This document shows positions 1 to 5,064 of a stretch of DNA of 5,064 nt, one piece after another. Source of the stretch: Kiritimatiellia bacterium (GTDB lineage: Bacteria; Verrucomicrobiota; Kiritimatiellia; RFP12; UBA3636). Position numbers and translations under genes: made by a program. The notes below the pieces were generated by a model, which was not told the origin of the DNA, did no database searches, and saw only the letters and a program-made list of their open reading frames with translations. The first letter of the stretch is position 1. Every line of letters starts with the position of its first letter. The stretch is taken from positions 1 through 5,064 of the forward strand of contig JAEDLN010000172.1 of NCBI GenBank assembly GCA_016295275.1. Reading direction: 5' to 3'.

Positions 1-243
1 AAGATGGAGAGCGCCCGCATCCGTACACCGCTGAATCAGGGCCGGTTCGTGTTTCCCTAAAAAGAGATCGGGACACGAAACGATCGTTTTCGGCTTGTAC
101 CCATTGTCCAATGCCCGTTTCAGTTCGCGATAGCCTTCAATGAGGAGAGAGCCCGCCTTGTCCCGGTGCGAGCGGGTGCGAAGACGCGCGATTTCCTTGA
201 TTCTGGGATTGGACGGACTCGTCAATTGCAAAGGTTGATTCAT
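1..243 (-). CDS. TrmH/SpoU-family RNA 2'-O-methyltransferase, N-terminal part (truncated by window edge)
   Basis: The frame is open from the ATG at 243 to the left edge, giving 81 codons with no stop. The protein begins MNQPLQLTSPSNPRIKEIAR and continues through LLIEGYRELKRAL and KPKTIVSC. This is the pattern of the L30e-like substrate-binding domain at the N-terminus of TrmH/SpoU methyltransferases: an 'ITSxxNPxIKxxxxL' opening, then 'FLxEGxxxxxxAL', then a 'xPxxI' strand. Known members methylate the 2'-OH of a ribose in rRNA or tRNA using S-adenosylmethionine. The C-terminal knotted SPOUT catalytic domain would lie beyond the window, so rRNA versus tRNA specificity cannot be judged. The start is fixed by an in-frame TGA five codons upstream with no other start codon between. 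No good Shine-Dalgarno is present, only GGGA directly touching the ATG. It lies 179 bases downstream of the gspK-like gene on the same strand, probably as a separate unit. Confidence 0.85.
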   Translation of the reverse strand, partial: MNQPLQLTSPSNPRIKEIARLRTRSHRDKAGSLLIEGYRELKRALDNGYKPKTIVSCPDLFLGKHEPALIQRCTDAGALHL

Positions 244-257
244 TCCCGAAGCATATC

Positions 258-291
258 AAAAACAACCGCATTTCGCCATGTGACGGCGAAA
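258..291 (-). terminator. Hairpin with nearby T-run between gspK-like gene and TrmH-family gene (possible terminator)
   Basis: Read on the minus strand, TTTCGCC (291-285) and GGCGAAA (277-271) form a perfect 7-bp stem around a 7-base loop. A T-rich stretch with five Ts follows at 262-258. The T-run starts about eight bases after the stem rather than immediately, so this is not a textbook Rho-independent terminator. Its position, 132 bases past the gspK-like stop and 28 bases before the TrmH-family start, fits an end to the pseudopilin transcript. It could instead be a leader structure of the methyltransferase mRNA. The rest of the 244-422 gap shows no gene or tRNA that I can recognise. Confidence 0.35.
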
Positions 292-422
292 AGACGGTCC
301 GGCCGCCAAAAGCGCGAAAGCCGCAGGAGAGCTTCAGGAGGCGCGCGCATTGCGCCCGATCCTTGGTGTCGATACGGAACGCGGGATGGCATGACGGGTC
401 GCCCCCCGGCCAAACCGACTCG

Positions 423-1355
423 TCACCACGAAACCCAACGCAAAAACCGCCCGGTGGCAGGCTCGTAAATGGCCTGCAACCCAACTTCTCTCGTGCGATC
501 TCGCGCCAAAACCAAAATCCGGAAGCAGGCCGCATCGACCCGCAAAAACCGCTGAAGCTTCAGAAGCGCATTGCGCTCTTCGGGGGATGGGAGCGATCTC
601 GTGACAGGCAGCAATTTGAGCGCCTCCGAAGCTTGCGTCGACTCGAAAAAGACGCCTTGGTCCCGCGCCAATTCCAATCGGCGGAACAATGCCTCCGCGC
701 TCTCGCGCGAAATGCCTTGCGCAACTGCCAACCCGACGAAAACATCGTGTCCGACCGTGTTGATGTTGATCTTTCCGTCGCCGTGCACGGTGATGTCGCG
801 CAACCCCGCCGCAAAGGCCTCGTTTCCGCCGAGCGGCGATTCGAGAAGCTCTTCCTCTGCGGAAAAAACGCGGTTTGTCATCACCCCGGACACTTCATCC
901 GCTTCACCGGAAAGTCCCTCCTGCCAATCGTACGCAATCCGGGCCCACGAATCGGCAATGGCCGGATCCTGTCCCGTCGTAAGCATCAAAACGTTGGCAA
1001 AAGCGATTTTGCCGTTCTTCCGGAAATGCAAACGAGCCGATTCGTCTTCGATAAAAACAAAGACCCCGTCCTCTCCGGCTTGATATCGCTCCTGCGAATC
1101 CGCCGTCATTCGGCCCCATTGCTCCGAAAGCGTATCCACTCGATTTGTCTCCGCATCCAGCAGTTCAACCGCCTGAAAGAGCCCGGACTCCGCCGCATCC
1201 CGCAACGCGGCTCGGGAAAGAAGGTCGTTTGTCAGCCGCCCCTGCGCCCGGACCAGACCCGCAATCAGTGTCGCAAGCAAGACGAGTATTGCGCAAACGA
1301 TCGTCACGTAAACCAGCGTTGCTCCGTTTTGCGAGACGTCCCCGTTTTTCTTCAT
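423..1355 (-). CDS. gspK: GspK-like minor pseudopilin (type II secretion system / type IV pilus-like)
   Basis: A 310-residue protein, close to the usual GspK length. GspK caps the type II secretion pseudopilus in a tip complex with GspI and GspJ in the inner membrane and periplasm. The N-terminus MKKNGDVSQNG precedes a hydrophobic helix at about residues 12-36 (ATLVYVTIVCAILVLLATLI). A prepilin peptidase cut after Gly11 would leave Tyr at mature position +5 instead of Glu; lack of Glu5 is normal for GspK. The periplasmic part has a 'DES' segment (residues 104-106) and GDGKININTVG (192-202), the GspK signature, followed by a helix-hairpin-helix-like stretch to about residue 245. The ATG at 1355 is preferred over an upstream extension to 1484, because it has an AGGAGG seven bases upstream and puts the pilin helix at the N-terminus. 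It overlaps the gspJ-like stop by four bases (ATGA), suggesting translational coupling. Other pseudopilins and the ATPase are not in the window, so a type II or pilus-like assignment is inferred. Confidence 0.8.
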   Translation of the reverse strand: MKKNGDVSQNGATLVYVTIVCAILVLLATLIAGLVRAQGRLTNDLLSRAALRDAAESGLFQAVELLDAETNRVDTLSEQWGRMTADSQERYQAGEDGVFVFIEDESARLHFRKNGKIAFANVLMLTTGQDPAIADSWARIAYDWQEGLSGEADEVSGVMTNRVFSAEEELLESPLGGNEAFAAGLRDITVHGDGKININTVGHDVFVGLAVAQGISRESAEALFRRLELARDQGVFFESTQASEALKLLPVTRSLPSPEERNALLKLQRFLRVDAACFRILVLARDRTREVGLQAIYEPATGRFLRWVSW

Positions 1356-2032
1356 GGTTTCGCCTCCTTTGCTCCAGCCACCCGTTCCGGCCGGGAAAGA
1401 TAAAGCGAAACCTCCAAAATCGTTTCCCCGCACGTCAGGCGAACCGCCATCGGCAATTCTTTTTTCGCCCAACTTTCCTGCCAAACCATCGGTGATACGA
1501 TTCGCTCTTCTTCTTCCGCCGTCGCGACGGCGGGATCAACCGTTTTCTCCTGCTCGGTTCGCGTTCCGTACTCGAACCGGATGGGTTCGGAGCAAGAAAA
1601 CCGCTCGGTGCGAAACGGCTCCTCTTCGCCCGGAGCAAACAACATCCGCTCCATTCCGCCGTTGGCCGGAATCCAAAGCACCCGCACGGGCCGGATCGAA
1701 TGCGCAGTCCGGTAACCCGACCGCAGACGCATCAACGAAAGCGAATCCTTTTCTCCCTGAAAAGGGATCGGATGCGTATAGATCGGCGCGGCTGCGGCAA
1801 GATCCGCTTCCAGGGTCTCGAACAGCAAATGCCGCTCCGCAAGCGTTCGATTCGAGGCATTCCGCACCGAAGCAAATACGCGAAAACCGGAGGAAAGCGT
1901 CGCCAAACCGGCGGCTACCACAAGCACGGCAATCGCCGAAGCAATCAAGACCTCCAGGAGCGTGAAAGCATCCCTGACACCATGGGGACGACACGCCGGA
2001 ACAATGCCGTTGGCCGAATGCTCAATCCTCAT
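1352..2032 (-). CDS. GspJ-like prepilin-type minor pseudopilin
   Basis: A 226-residue protein with a class III (prepilin) signal: a basic leader, then AFTLLEVLIASAIAVLVVAA at residues 22-41. The mature N-terminus would be Phe23 with Glu27 at position +5, the conserved pilin glutamate. The membrane helix covers about residues 23-47. The rest resembles GspJ, a minor pseudopilin: a FETLEADLAAA helix at 71-81, a DSLSLMRL strand at 97-103, an IRFEYGTRTE strand at 151-160, and a late LPMAVRLTCG strand at 193-202. Length and order fit GspJ (about 200 residues), and the GspK-like gene directly follows, as in gsp operons. Two oddities: the residue before the cleavage site is Ala22 rather than the near-invariant Gly, and the leader is 22 residues, longer than most. 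No later in-frame start would shorten it. The ATG lies within the upstream gene with an 11-base overlap and no clear ribosome binding site, so re-initiation is likely. It could be another prepilin-like protein rather than GspJ proper. Confidence 0.75.
   Translation of the reverse strand: MRIEHSANGIVPACRPHGVRDAFTLLEVLIASAIAVLVVAAGLATLSSGFRVFASVRNASNRTLAERHLLFETLEADLAAAAPIYTHPIPFQGEKDSLSLMRLRSGYRTAHSIRPVRVLWIPANGGMERMLFAPGEEEPFRTERFSCSEPIRFEYGTRTEQEKTVDPAVATAEEEERIVSPMVWQESWAKKELPMAVRLTCGETILEVSLYLSRPERVAGAKEAKP
1363..1368 (-). promoter_or_regulatory. Strong Shine-Dalgarno for the gspK-like gene
   Basis: AGGAGG on the minus strand, within AAAGGAGG at 1370-1363, lies seven bases before the ATG at 1355 and inside the 3' end of the gspJ-like gene. 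It decides the start of the gspK-like protein and is the only strong ribosome binding site seen in this window. The genes around it have weak or no such site. Confidence 0.8.
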
Positions 2033-3074
2033 CTACCGTTTCGTCGCGTTGGTAGATCGGAAGCTGGCGATAGGGAACCGTAAACGCCAACACAAGCAAT
2101 GCCGTATTGTAAGGCGCGCTGCGTTCTTCTTCCACCCACGAACCATCCGCGCGCTGGCGCGGAATCCATACGCGGTACATCCAATCCTCGAAAACCTTCC
2201 AGCCGTCGCCGCCCAGCTGGAACAATCCTTGCGCCGTGTAGTACATGCCGTACGAGCGATTGCCTTGGTGGAGAAGCTCCGGATAGGCACGCATGAGATA
2301 ATTGACGGCACGGCGGGAATAGGGATCGTTGTGTTTGCCGCACAACTCCAGACAGAGAATGCCGGCACCCGTCAGCGTCACGGCATAGGACTCGCCGCCC
2401 AGCTGGTAGACAAACGAACCTTCGCCTTCATTGTGCTGGCGCCGGACATACGCGACGGCCCGATCGATCGCATCGCTCGGTACGCGTCCGCCGTTCAAGC
2501 GAGACGAACGGAGCGCCATCAGCGCCCATCCCGTGCAGGACATGTCGCTGTCCGAAGAATTGCGCTGATAGCGCCATCCTCCTTTGTCGCGCTCCGATTT
2601 CCGGACATTCTGCGCATCCAGCAAAATCTTGACGGCAAGCGGCAAGACGGCATCAATGCGCTTTTGGCGCATTTCATCGACCATTCCGGAAATTTCACTC
2701 AAAAACAGCGTGCAAATGGAATGGCAGTACATCTTGCCGTTTCCGGGCTCCTTTTCGCCCAAAAAACCGTCTTTCGTGGCAATCGACAGAATATAATCGA
2801 TGCTGCGATTGATGTTTTCTCCGTACTTTCCGGAGCCCGGCGTATATCCCTTGGCGAGCCACGCCATACCGGCAAGCGCGGAAATGGATCCGGCTTCTCC
2901 ATGGTTCTGCGGAAAGGCGCCGTTCGGATACTGCACGTTTGCCAAATAGGTAAGCCCGCGCTCGATCGACTGATCGACATTGTCCGAAACGGCTACGCCT
3001 TGACCGAAAACGGCACCGCAAAACAACAGACACGCGGAAACGATCGAAGACCGGAGAAAAATCAAGGTTTTCAT
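2022..3074 (-). CDS. Secreted prenyltransferase/squalene-cyclase-like QW-repeat protein
   Basis: A 350-residue protein with an N-terminal signal peptide (hydrophobic about residues 9-23, likely cut after AVFG near residue 24), so probably exported. The mature part is an alpha/alpha-barrel of the squalene cyclase/prenyltransferase-beta superfamily. QW-like repeats occur near residues 36-54 (ending Q..NGAF), 151-169 (AQ...GGW), 207-223 (RQ...GSF) and 301-313 (RQRADGSW). Other landmarks are DSDMSCTGWALMAL (175-188), LTGAGILCLELCGKH (234-248), MYYTAQGLFQLGGDGW (277-292) and a C-terminal VPYRQLPIYQRDE. It is about half the length of true squalene-hopene cyclases, and the class II acid motif DXDD is not intact (DSDM). 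An export signal also argues against sterol or hopanoid synthesis. The fold may bind peptides or glycans instead; function is unknown. It starts 60 bases after the metzincin-like gene, with a weak GGAAA before the ATG, and overlaps the gspJ-like start by 11 bases. Confidence 0.8.
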   Translation of the reverse strand: MKTLIFLRSSIVSACLLFCGAVFGQGVAVSDNVDQSIERGLTYLANVQYPNGAFPQNHGEAGSISALAGMAWLAKGYTPGSGKYGENINRSIDYILSIATKDGFLGEKEPGNGKMYCHSICTLFLSEISGMVDEMRQKRIDAVLPLAVKILLDAQNVRKSERDKGGWRYQRNSSDSDMSCTGWALMALRSSRLNGGRVPSDAIDRAVAYVRRQHNEGEGSFVYQLGGESYAVTLTGAGILCLELCGKHNDPYSRRAVNYLMRAYPELLHQGNRSYGMYYTAQGLFQLGGDGWKVFEDWMYRVWIPRQRADGSWVEEERSAPYNTALLVLAFTVPYRQLPIYQRDETVDED

Positions 3075-3100
3075 AGTATTTCCAATCGTTTGGATGACCC

Positions 3101-3118
3101 CGACAAGACCGACAAGAG
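3101..3118. repeat. Short 9-base tandem duplication in the 60-base intergenic gap
   Basis: The plus strand reads CGACAAGAC (3101-3109) followed by CGACAAGAG (3110-3118): two copies matching at eight of nine bases, then a GA-rich run to about 3124. It lies between the metzincin-like stop and the cyclase-like start. It is short, imperfect and probably incidental. No hairpin or promoter is evident in this gap. Confidence 0.5.
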
Positions 3119-3134
3119 AGAGAGCGAATGCGAC

Positions 3135-3905
3135 TTATTCGGTCGCCGCCGAATCCGATTCGGCCGGTTTCCCCGGCTCCTCAGCCTCCGGTTTCCTGGG
3201 ATTCCTCGACTTGAGAATTCCCATTGCCCGAAGCTCCGAAATCGGCCGCAGACGAATCGTTTCCAACCCGATTCCATTGGCATACACCGAGAAGATACCG
3301 CTATTGAGCGGATGGAATCCATGCGAAATGCAATCGTCCAAAGCGGCCGGAGACGGGGTAAACCGCATGACGGCCTCGCGTTCCATGCGAAAGCCTGCGC
3401 CAATCACATGGCCAAGCGTCTGGAACAACCGTTTGCCCATTCGATCGAGAATCAGCTCCTGCGTGCCGCCGCCTTGCTCGACCCAACCGGCATCCATGAA
3501 TCCCCAGCCGGCATAGGGCTCTGCAAGAACGGATGGAAGCGAAGCGCCTTTGCCAATGAACAATTGCAACGGCGCATCCTTGTCTTCCGCCTTCAAACGG
3601 GCGATCAGCGCCCGCAAATCGCATAGTTCCTTTTCCGGAACGTCCGTTTCGCGCACGACCACCTGGACATGCAATTGGCTACGCATGTACTTGGCTTGCT
3701 TTTCCAGCCAGACTGCGTCCACGGCATGGTTCAAATTCACGATTGCAAGGTGATTCGAAGGAACCGTGAAGGCCTCCGGCGGCAAAACCATGACCTTCGG
3801 TTCTTTCTTCGCCGCAGGTTGCCCGGCGATTGGCGCCAACTGCGCAAAACTTCCTGACGCAAACAGGAGAACGAGACTGGAAACGACAAAAAAACGGTTT
3901 TTCAT
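3135..3905 (-). CDS. Secreted protein resembling an inactivated metzincin (archaemetzincin-like)
   Basis: A 256-residue protein. Residues 1-21 (MKNRFFVVSSLVLLFASGSFA) are a clear signal peptide with an S-F-A cut site, so it is probably exported. Residues about 52-84 (LAIVNL ... LHVQVVV) resemble the opening strand-helix-strand of archaemetzincins. Residues 162-180, QTLGHVIGAGFRMEREAVM, line up position for position with the archaemetzincin zinc-site pattern HExGHxxGxxHCx4CxM. Gly165, His166, Gly169 and Met180 match, but the first His is Gln162, the catalytic Glu is Thr163, the third His is Phe172, and the two Cys are Arg173 and Ala178. If the homology is real, the protein kept the fold and Met-turn but cannot be a zinc protease. 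The C-terminus (about 233-256) is charged and low complexity (Pro/Glu/Ala). The ATG at 3905 is chosen over a TTG at 3968 because it begins the signal peptide and the TTG sits in a likely promoter. No Shine-Dalgarno is evident. The gene itself is certain; the family call is moderate. Confidence 0.8.
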   Translation of the reverse strand: MKNRFFVVSSLVLLFASGSFAQLAPIAGQPAAKKEPKVMVLPPEAFTVPSNHLAIVNLNHAVDAVWLEKQAKYMRSQLHVQVVVRETDVPEKELCDLRALIARLKAEDKDAPLQLFIGKGASLPSVLAEPYAGWGFMDAGWVEQGGGTQELILDRMGKRLFQTLGHVIGAGFRMEREAVMRFTPSPAALDDCISHGFHPLNSGIFSVYANGIGLETIRLRPISELRAMGILKSRNPRKPEAEEPGKPAESDSAATE

Positions 3906-3938
3906 GATGGAAGCGGAAAATCGTTTGTGCGACAAAGA

Positions 3939-3968
3939 AATGTAACACAGAACGAAGCCGGATTTCAA
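3939..3968 (-). promoter_or_regulatory. Candidate sigma70-type promoter for the four-gene unit
   Basis: On the minus strand, TTGAAA (3968-3963, five of six matches to TTGACA) is followed by an 18-base spacer and TACATT (3944-3939, four of six matches to TATAAT). A TG one base upstream of the -10 hexamer gives an extended -10. It lies between the hairpin after the S1 gene and the ATG at 3905, in one of the more AT-rich stretches of the window. A start near 3932 would give a leader of about 27 bases. Position and match are reasonable, but such motifs also arise by chance. Confidence 0.4.
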
Positions 3969-3971
3969 ATG

Positions 3972-3999
3972 CGGTGCCTTTCTTCCGGAAAAAGCACCG
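3972..3999 (-). terminator. Strong hairpin after the S1-domain gene (terminator or 3'-end structure)
   Basis: On the minus strand, CGGTGCTTTTT (3999-3989) pairs with GAAAGGCACCG (3982-3972) to form an 11-bp stem with two G-U wobbles and a six-base loop, CCGGAA. It begins 22 bases after the S1 gene stop codon, a typical terminator position. The sequence after the stem (CATTTGAAATC) has only three Ts, so an intrinsic terminator would be weak. A 3'-end protecting structure, or a boundary before the next promoter, is equally plausible. Confidence 0.45.
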
Positions 4000-4021
4000 T
4001 CGGAGAAATCGTGCCGGAACG

Positions 4022-5064
4022 CTATTTCAGCAACGAATCGAAAATCGATCCGAGATTGCCGAGCCCGGCATTGGAAGCCTCCTCCTGCGTCGATTTGAGC
4101 ATTTCGCGAAGATTCTCCGCATCCGCCTTCTGTTGTTCGCGGACGGCGACCATGGCCGGCAGCGTAAGCGAAATCCGATCATCCGTCATGGCCGATACGA
4201 CGACCGTAATATCCGAACCTTCGGGAAATGCCTTCTGCATTTTCGGAAGCTGCTGCGGCCCGCGCTCGATGCCCGTTTCGCTGGCATGCAAAAGCCCCGT
4301 CTTATCCTCGCTGAGGCGGACAAATACGCCAAAGGGGCGAATCGACTCGACAATGCCTTTGAGCTCCGCACCGACTGCAATTTCTCCGGGCTTGAGCGCT
4401 TCCACGCGCTCGGAAACGACAGAGAGCGAAAGACGGCGTGCCGCCGCATCGATCGATTCGATTTTGACAAAGAGCGTCTGCCCTTCCTTGAGCACCTCGG
4501 ACGAATGGGCGAGCGAACGGCCGTTGCCGAGGCGCGAAATCGGGATGAGCCCTTCCACGCCGGGACGCAACTGCACGAAGGCGCCAAACGGCATGAGCCG
4601 CACAACCGTTCCGTTCAACCGATCGCCGACGGAAGCTTCTTCCGCAAACTGCAGCCACGGATCCGGTTTCGTATCCTTGAGGGAGAAGGTGAACCGATTG
4701 GCGTCCCAATCGATTTTGCGGCAAATGACTTGCACGGAAGAGCCTTCCGGAATGATCTCCGAAGCCTTGACGGAACGATCCCAGGAAATTTCCGAATTCG
4801 GAATCAGTCCCTCCAAACCGCCGATATCGACAAAGACGCCGAACGGCATGATTTTCGTGATCACGCCATTGTAGAGATCTCCTTCGCGGAGCGTTTCGTG
4901 CAACACGGCAAGCTTGCTGTCGCGCTCGCGCTCTTCCAAGGCACGGTGACTGACGACGAGCGTGCGCTCCTGCGGTTTGTATTCGAGAATCAGGAACGTT
5001 TGCGTCTGACCGATGGGAGAGGGCGCACCCTCGCGCGGACGGCGCAAGGCGACCTGCGAATACG
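4022..5064 (-). CDS. S1-domain RNA-binding protein, 30S ribosomal protein S1-like (5' end truncated by window edge)
   Basis: The reading frame stays open to the right edge, so the true start is outside; the TTG at 5047 is internal. In residues counted from that TTG, the window holds the end of one S1 domain (YSQVALRRP... to LVVSHRAL, up to about 37). Three complete S1 OB-fold domains follow at about 55-124, 139-210 and 225-297. Each has the typical G-x-V-x-x-I/L-x-PFGxFV core and a GLI/LH/P turn. The 55-135 domain ends in KPDPW and resembles domain 3 of ribosomal protein S1 (VDIGGLEGLI, ISWDR). S1 domains bind single-stranded RNA; in S1 they bring mRNA to the 30S subunit. After the last domain comes a charged, probably helical segment (about 300-325) and a Gly-rich tail GLGNLGSIFDSLLK. 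Four domains with this tail suggest a short S1-type protein rather than the six-domain enterobacterial form, but the missing 5' part leaves this open. A hairpin follows the TAG stop. Confidence 0.88.
   Translation of the reverse strand, partial: YSQVALRRPREGAPSPIGQTQTFLILEYKPQERTLVVSHRALEERERDSKLAVLHETLREGDLYNGVITKIMPFGVFVDIGGLEGLIPNSEISWDRSVKASEIIPEGSSVQVICRKIDWDANRFTFSLKDTKPDPWLQFAEEASVGDRLNGTVVRLMPFGAFVQLRPGVEGLIPISRLGNGRSLAHSSEVLKEGQTLFVKIESIDAAARRLSLSVVSERVEALKPGEIAVGAELKGIVESIRPFGVFVRLSEDKTGLLHASETGIERGPQQLPKMQKAFPEGSDITVVVSAMTDDRISLTLPAMVAVREQQKADAENLREMLKSTQEEASNAGLGNLGSIFDSLLK

Noticed and set aside
137..535. A 132-codon minus-strand open frame across the gap between the gspK-like and TrmH-family genes
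   Set aside because: It overlaps the end of the gspK-like gene and the start of the methyltransferase in a different frame, and its composition is not protein-like. No domain is visible.
363..1403. A 346-codon plus-strand open frame antisense to the gspK-like gene
   Set aside because: It is also in codon register with the gspK-like gene, is very rich in Arg, and is explained by the same avoidance of TTA, CTA and TCA codons.
1356..1484. A longer gspK-like protein starting at 1484
   Set aside because: It would bury the pilin helix 55 residues in, overlap the gspJ-like gene by 133 bases, and ignore the strong ribosome binding site before the ATG at 1355.
3030..3074. Lipoprotein signal in the cyclase-like protein (VSAC at residues 12-15)
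   Set aside because: The pattern fits a lipobox loosely, but an Arg at residue 8 leaves too short a hydrophobic core before the Cys. The longer hydrophobic stretch to residue 23 fits signal peptidase I better.
1962..3626. A 554-codon plus-strand open frame antisense to the cyclase-like and metzincin-like genes
   Set aside because: It lies in exact codon register with both minus-strand genes, so it stays open simply because those genes do not use TTA, CTA or TCA codons along this stretch; it ends where the metzincin-like gene uses CTA for Leu. Its protein has no recognisable domain, and the minus-strand proteins do.
3906..3968. A longer version of the metzincin-like protein starting at TTG 3968
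   Set aside because: The extension would place 21 residues before a clear signal peptide, and the TTG coincides with the candidate -35 element.
3927..4874. A 315-codon plus-strand open frame antisense to the S1 gene
   Set aside because: The Ser- and Arg-rich product has no recognisable motif, and the minus strand encodes clear S1 domains over the same bases.

Overview
All six genes in this window lie on the minus strand, so transcription runs from right to left. The gene content suggests a Gram-negative-type bacterium. Signal peptides and type II secretion pseudopilins point to an exported, envelope-associated programme. The QW-repeat protein ending in VPYRQLPIYQRDE is of a kind I associate with the Planctomycetes-Verrucomicrobia-Lentisphaerae-Kiritimatiellota group. 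That placement is an inference from memory of the family and was not tested; a spirochaete is an alternative for the S1-type protein. Coding sequence is moderately GC-rich, and genes are closely spaced or overlapping.

Layout in transcription order: (1) 5064-4022, the 3' part of an S1-domain RNA-binding protein with one partial and three complete S1 domains, cut by the right edge. (2) A 116-base gap with an 11-bp hairpin just after the S1 stop codon and a plausible extended -10 promoter. (3) 3905-3135, a secreted 256-residue protein that looks like a metzincin (archaemetzincin-type) fold whose zinc site has decayed. (4) 3074-2022, a secreted squalene-cyclase-like QW-repeat protein lacking the canonical acid motif. 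(5) 2032-1352, a GspJ-like pseudopilin. (6) 1355-423, a GspK-like pseudopilin. (7) A 179-base gap with a hairpin. (8) 243-1, the N-terminal 81 codons of a TrmH/SpoU-type RNA 2'-O-methyltransferase, cut by the left edge.

Genes 3 to 6 look like one transcription unit: the gaps are 60 bases, an 11-base overlap and a 4-base ATGA overlap. It would pair two exported proteins of unknown role with two components of a pseudopilus tip, so the exported proteins may be substrates of, or partners to, a type II secretion or type IV pilus-like machine. The flanking S1 and TrmH genes are RNA-related housekeeping genes and seem unconnected. The most notable points are the inactivated-metzincin signature and its linkage to an atypical cyclase-fold protein and two pseudopilins. 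I saw no tRNA, rRNA, CRISPR array, insertion sequence or attachment site.
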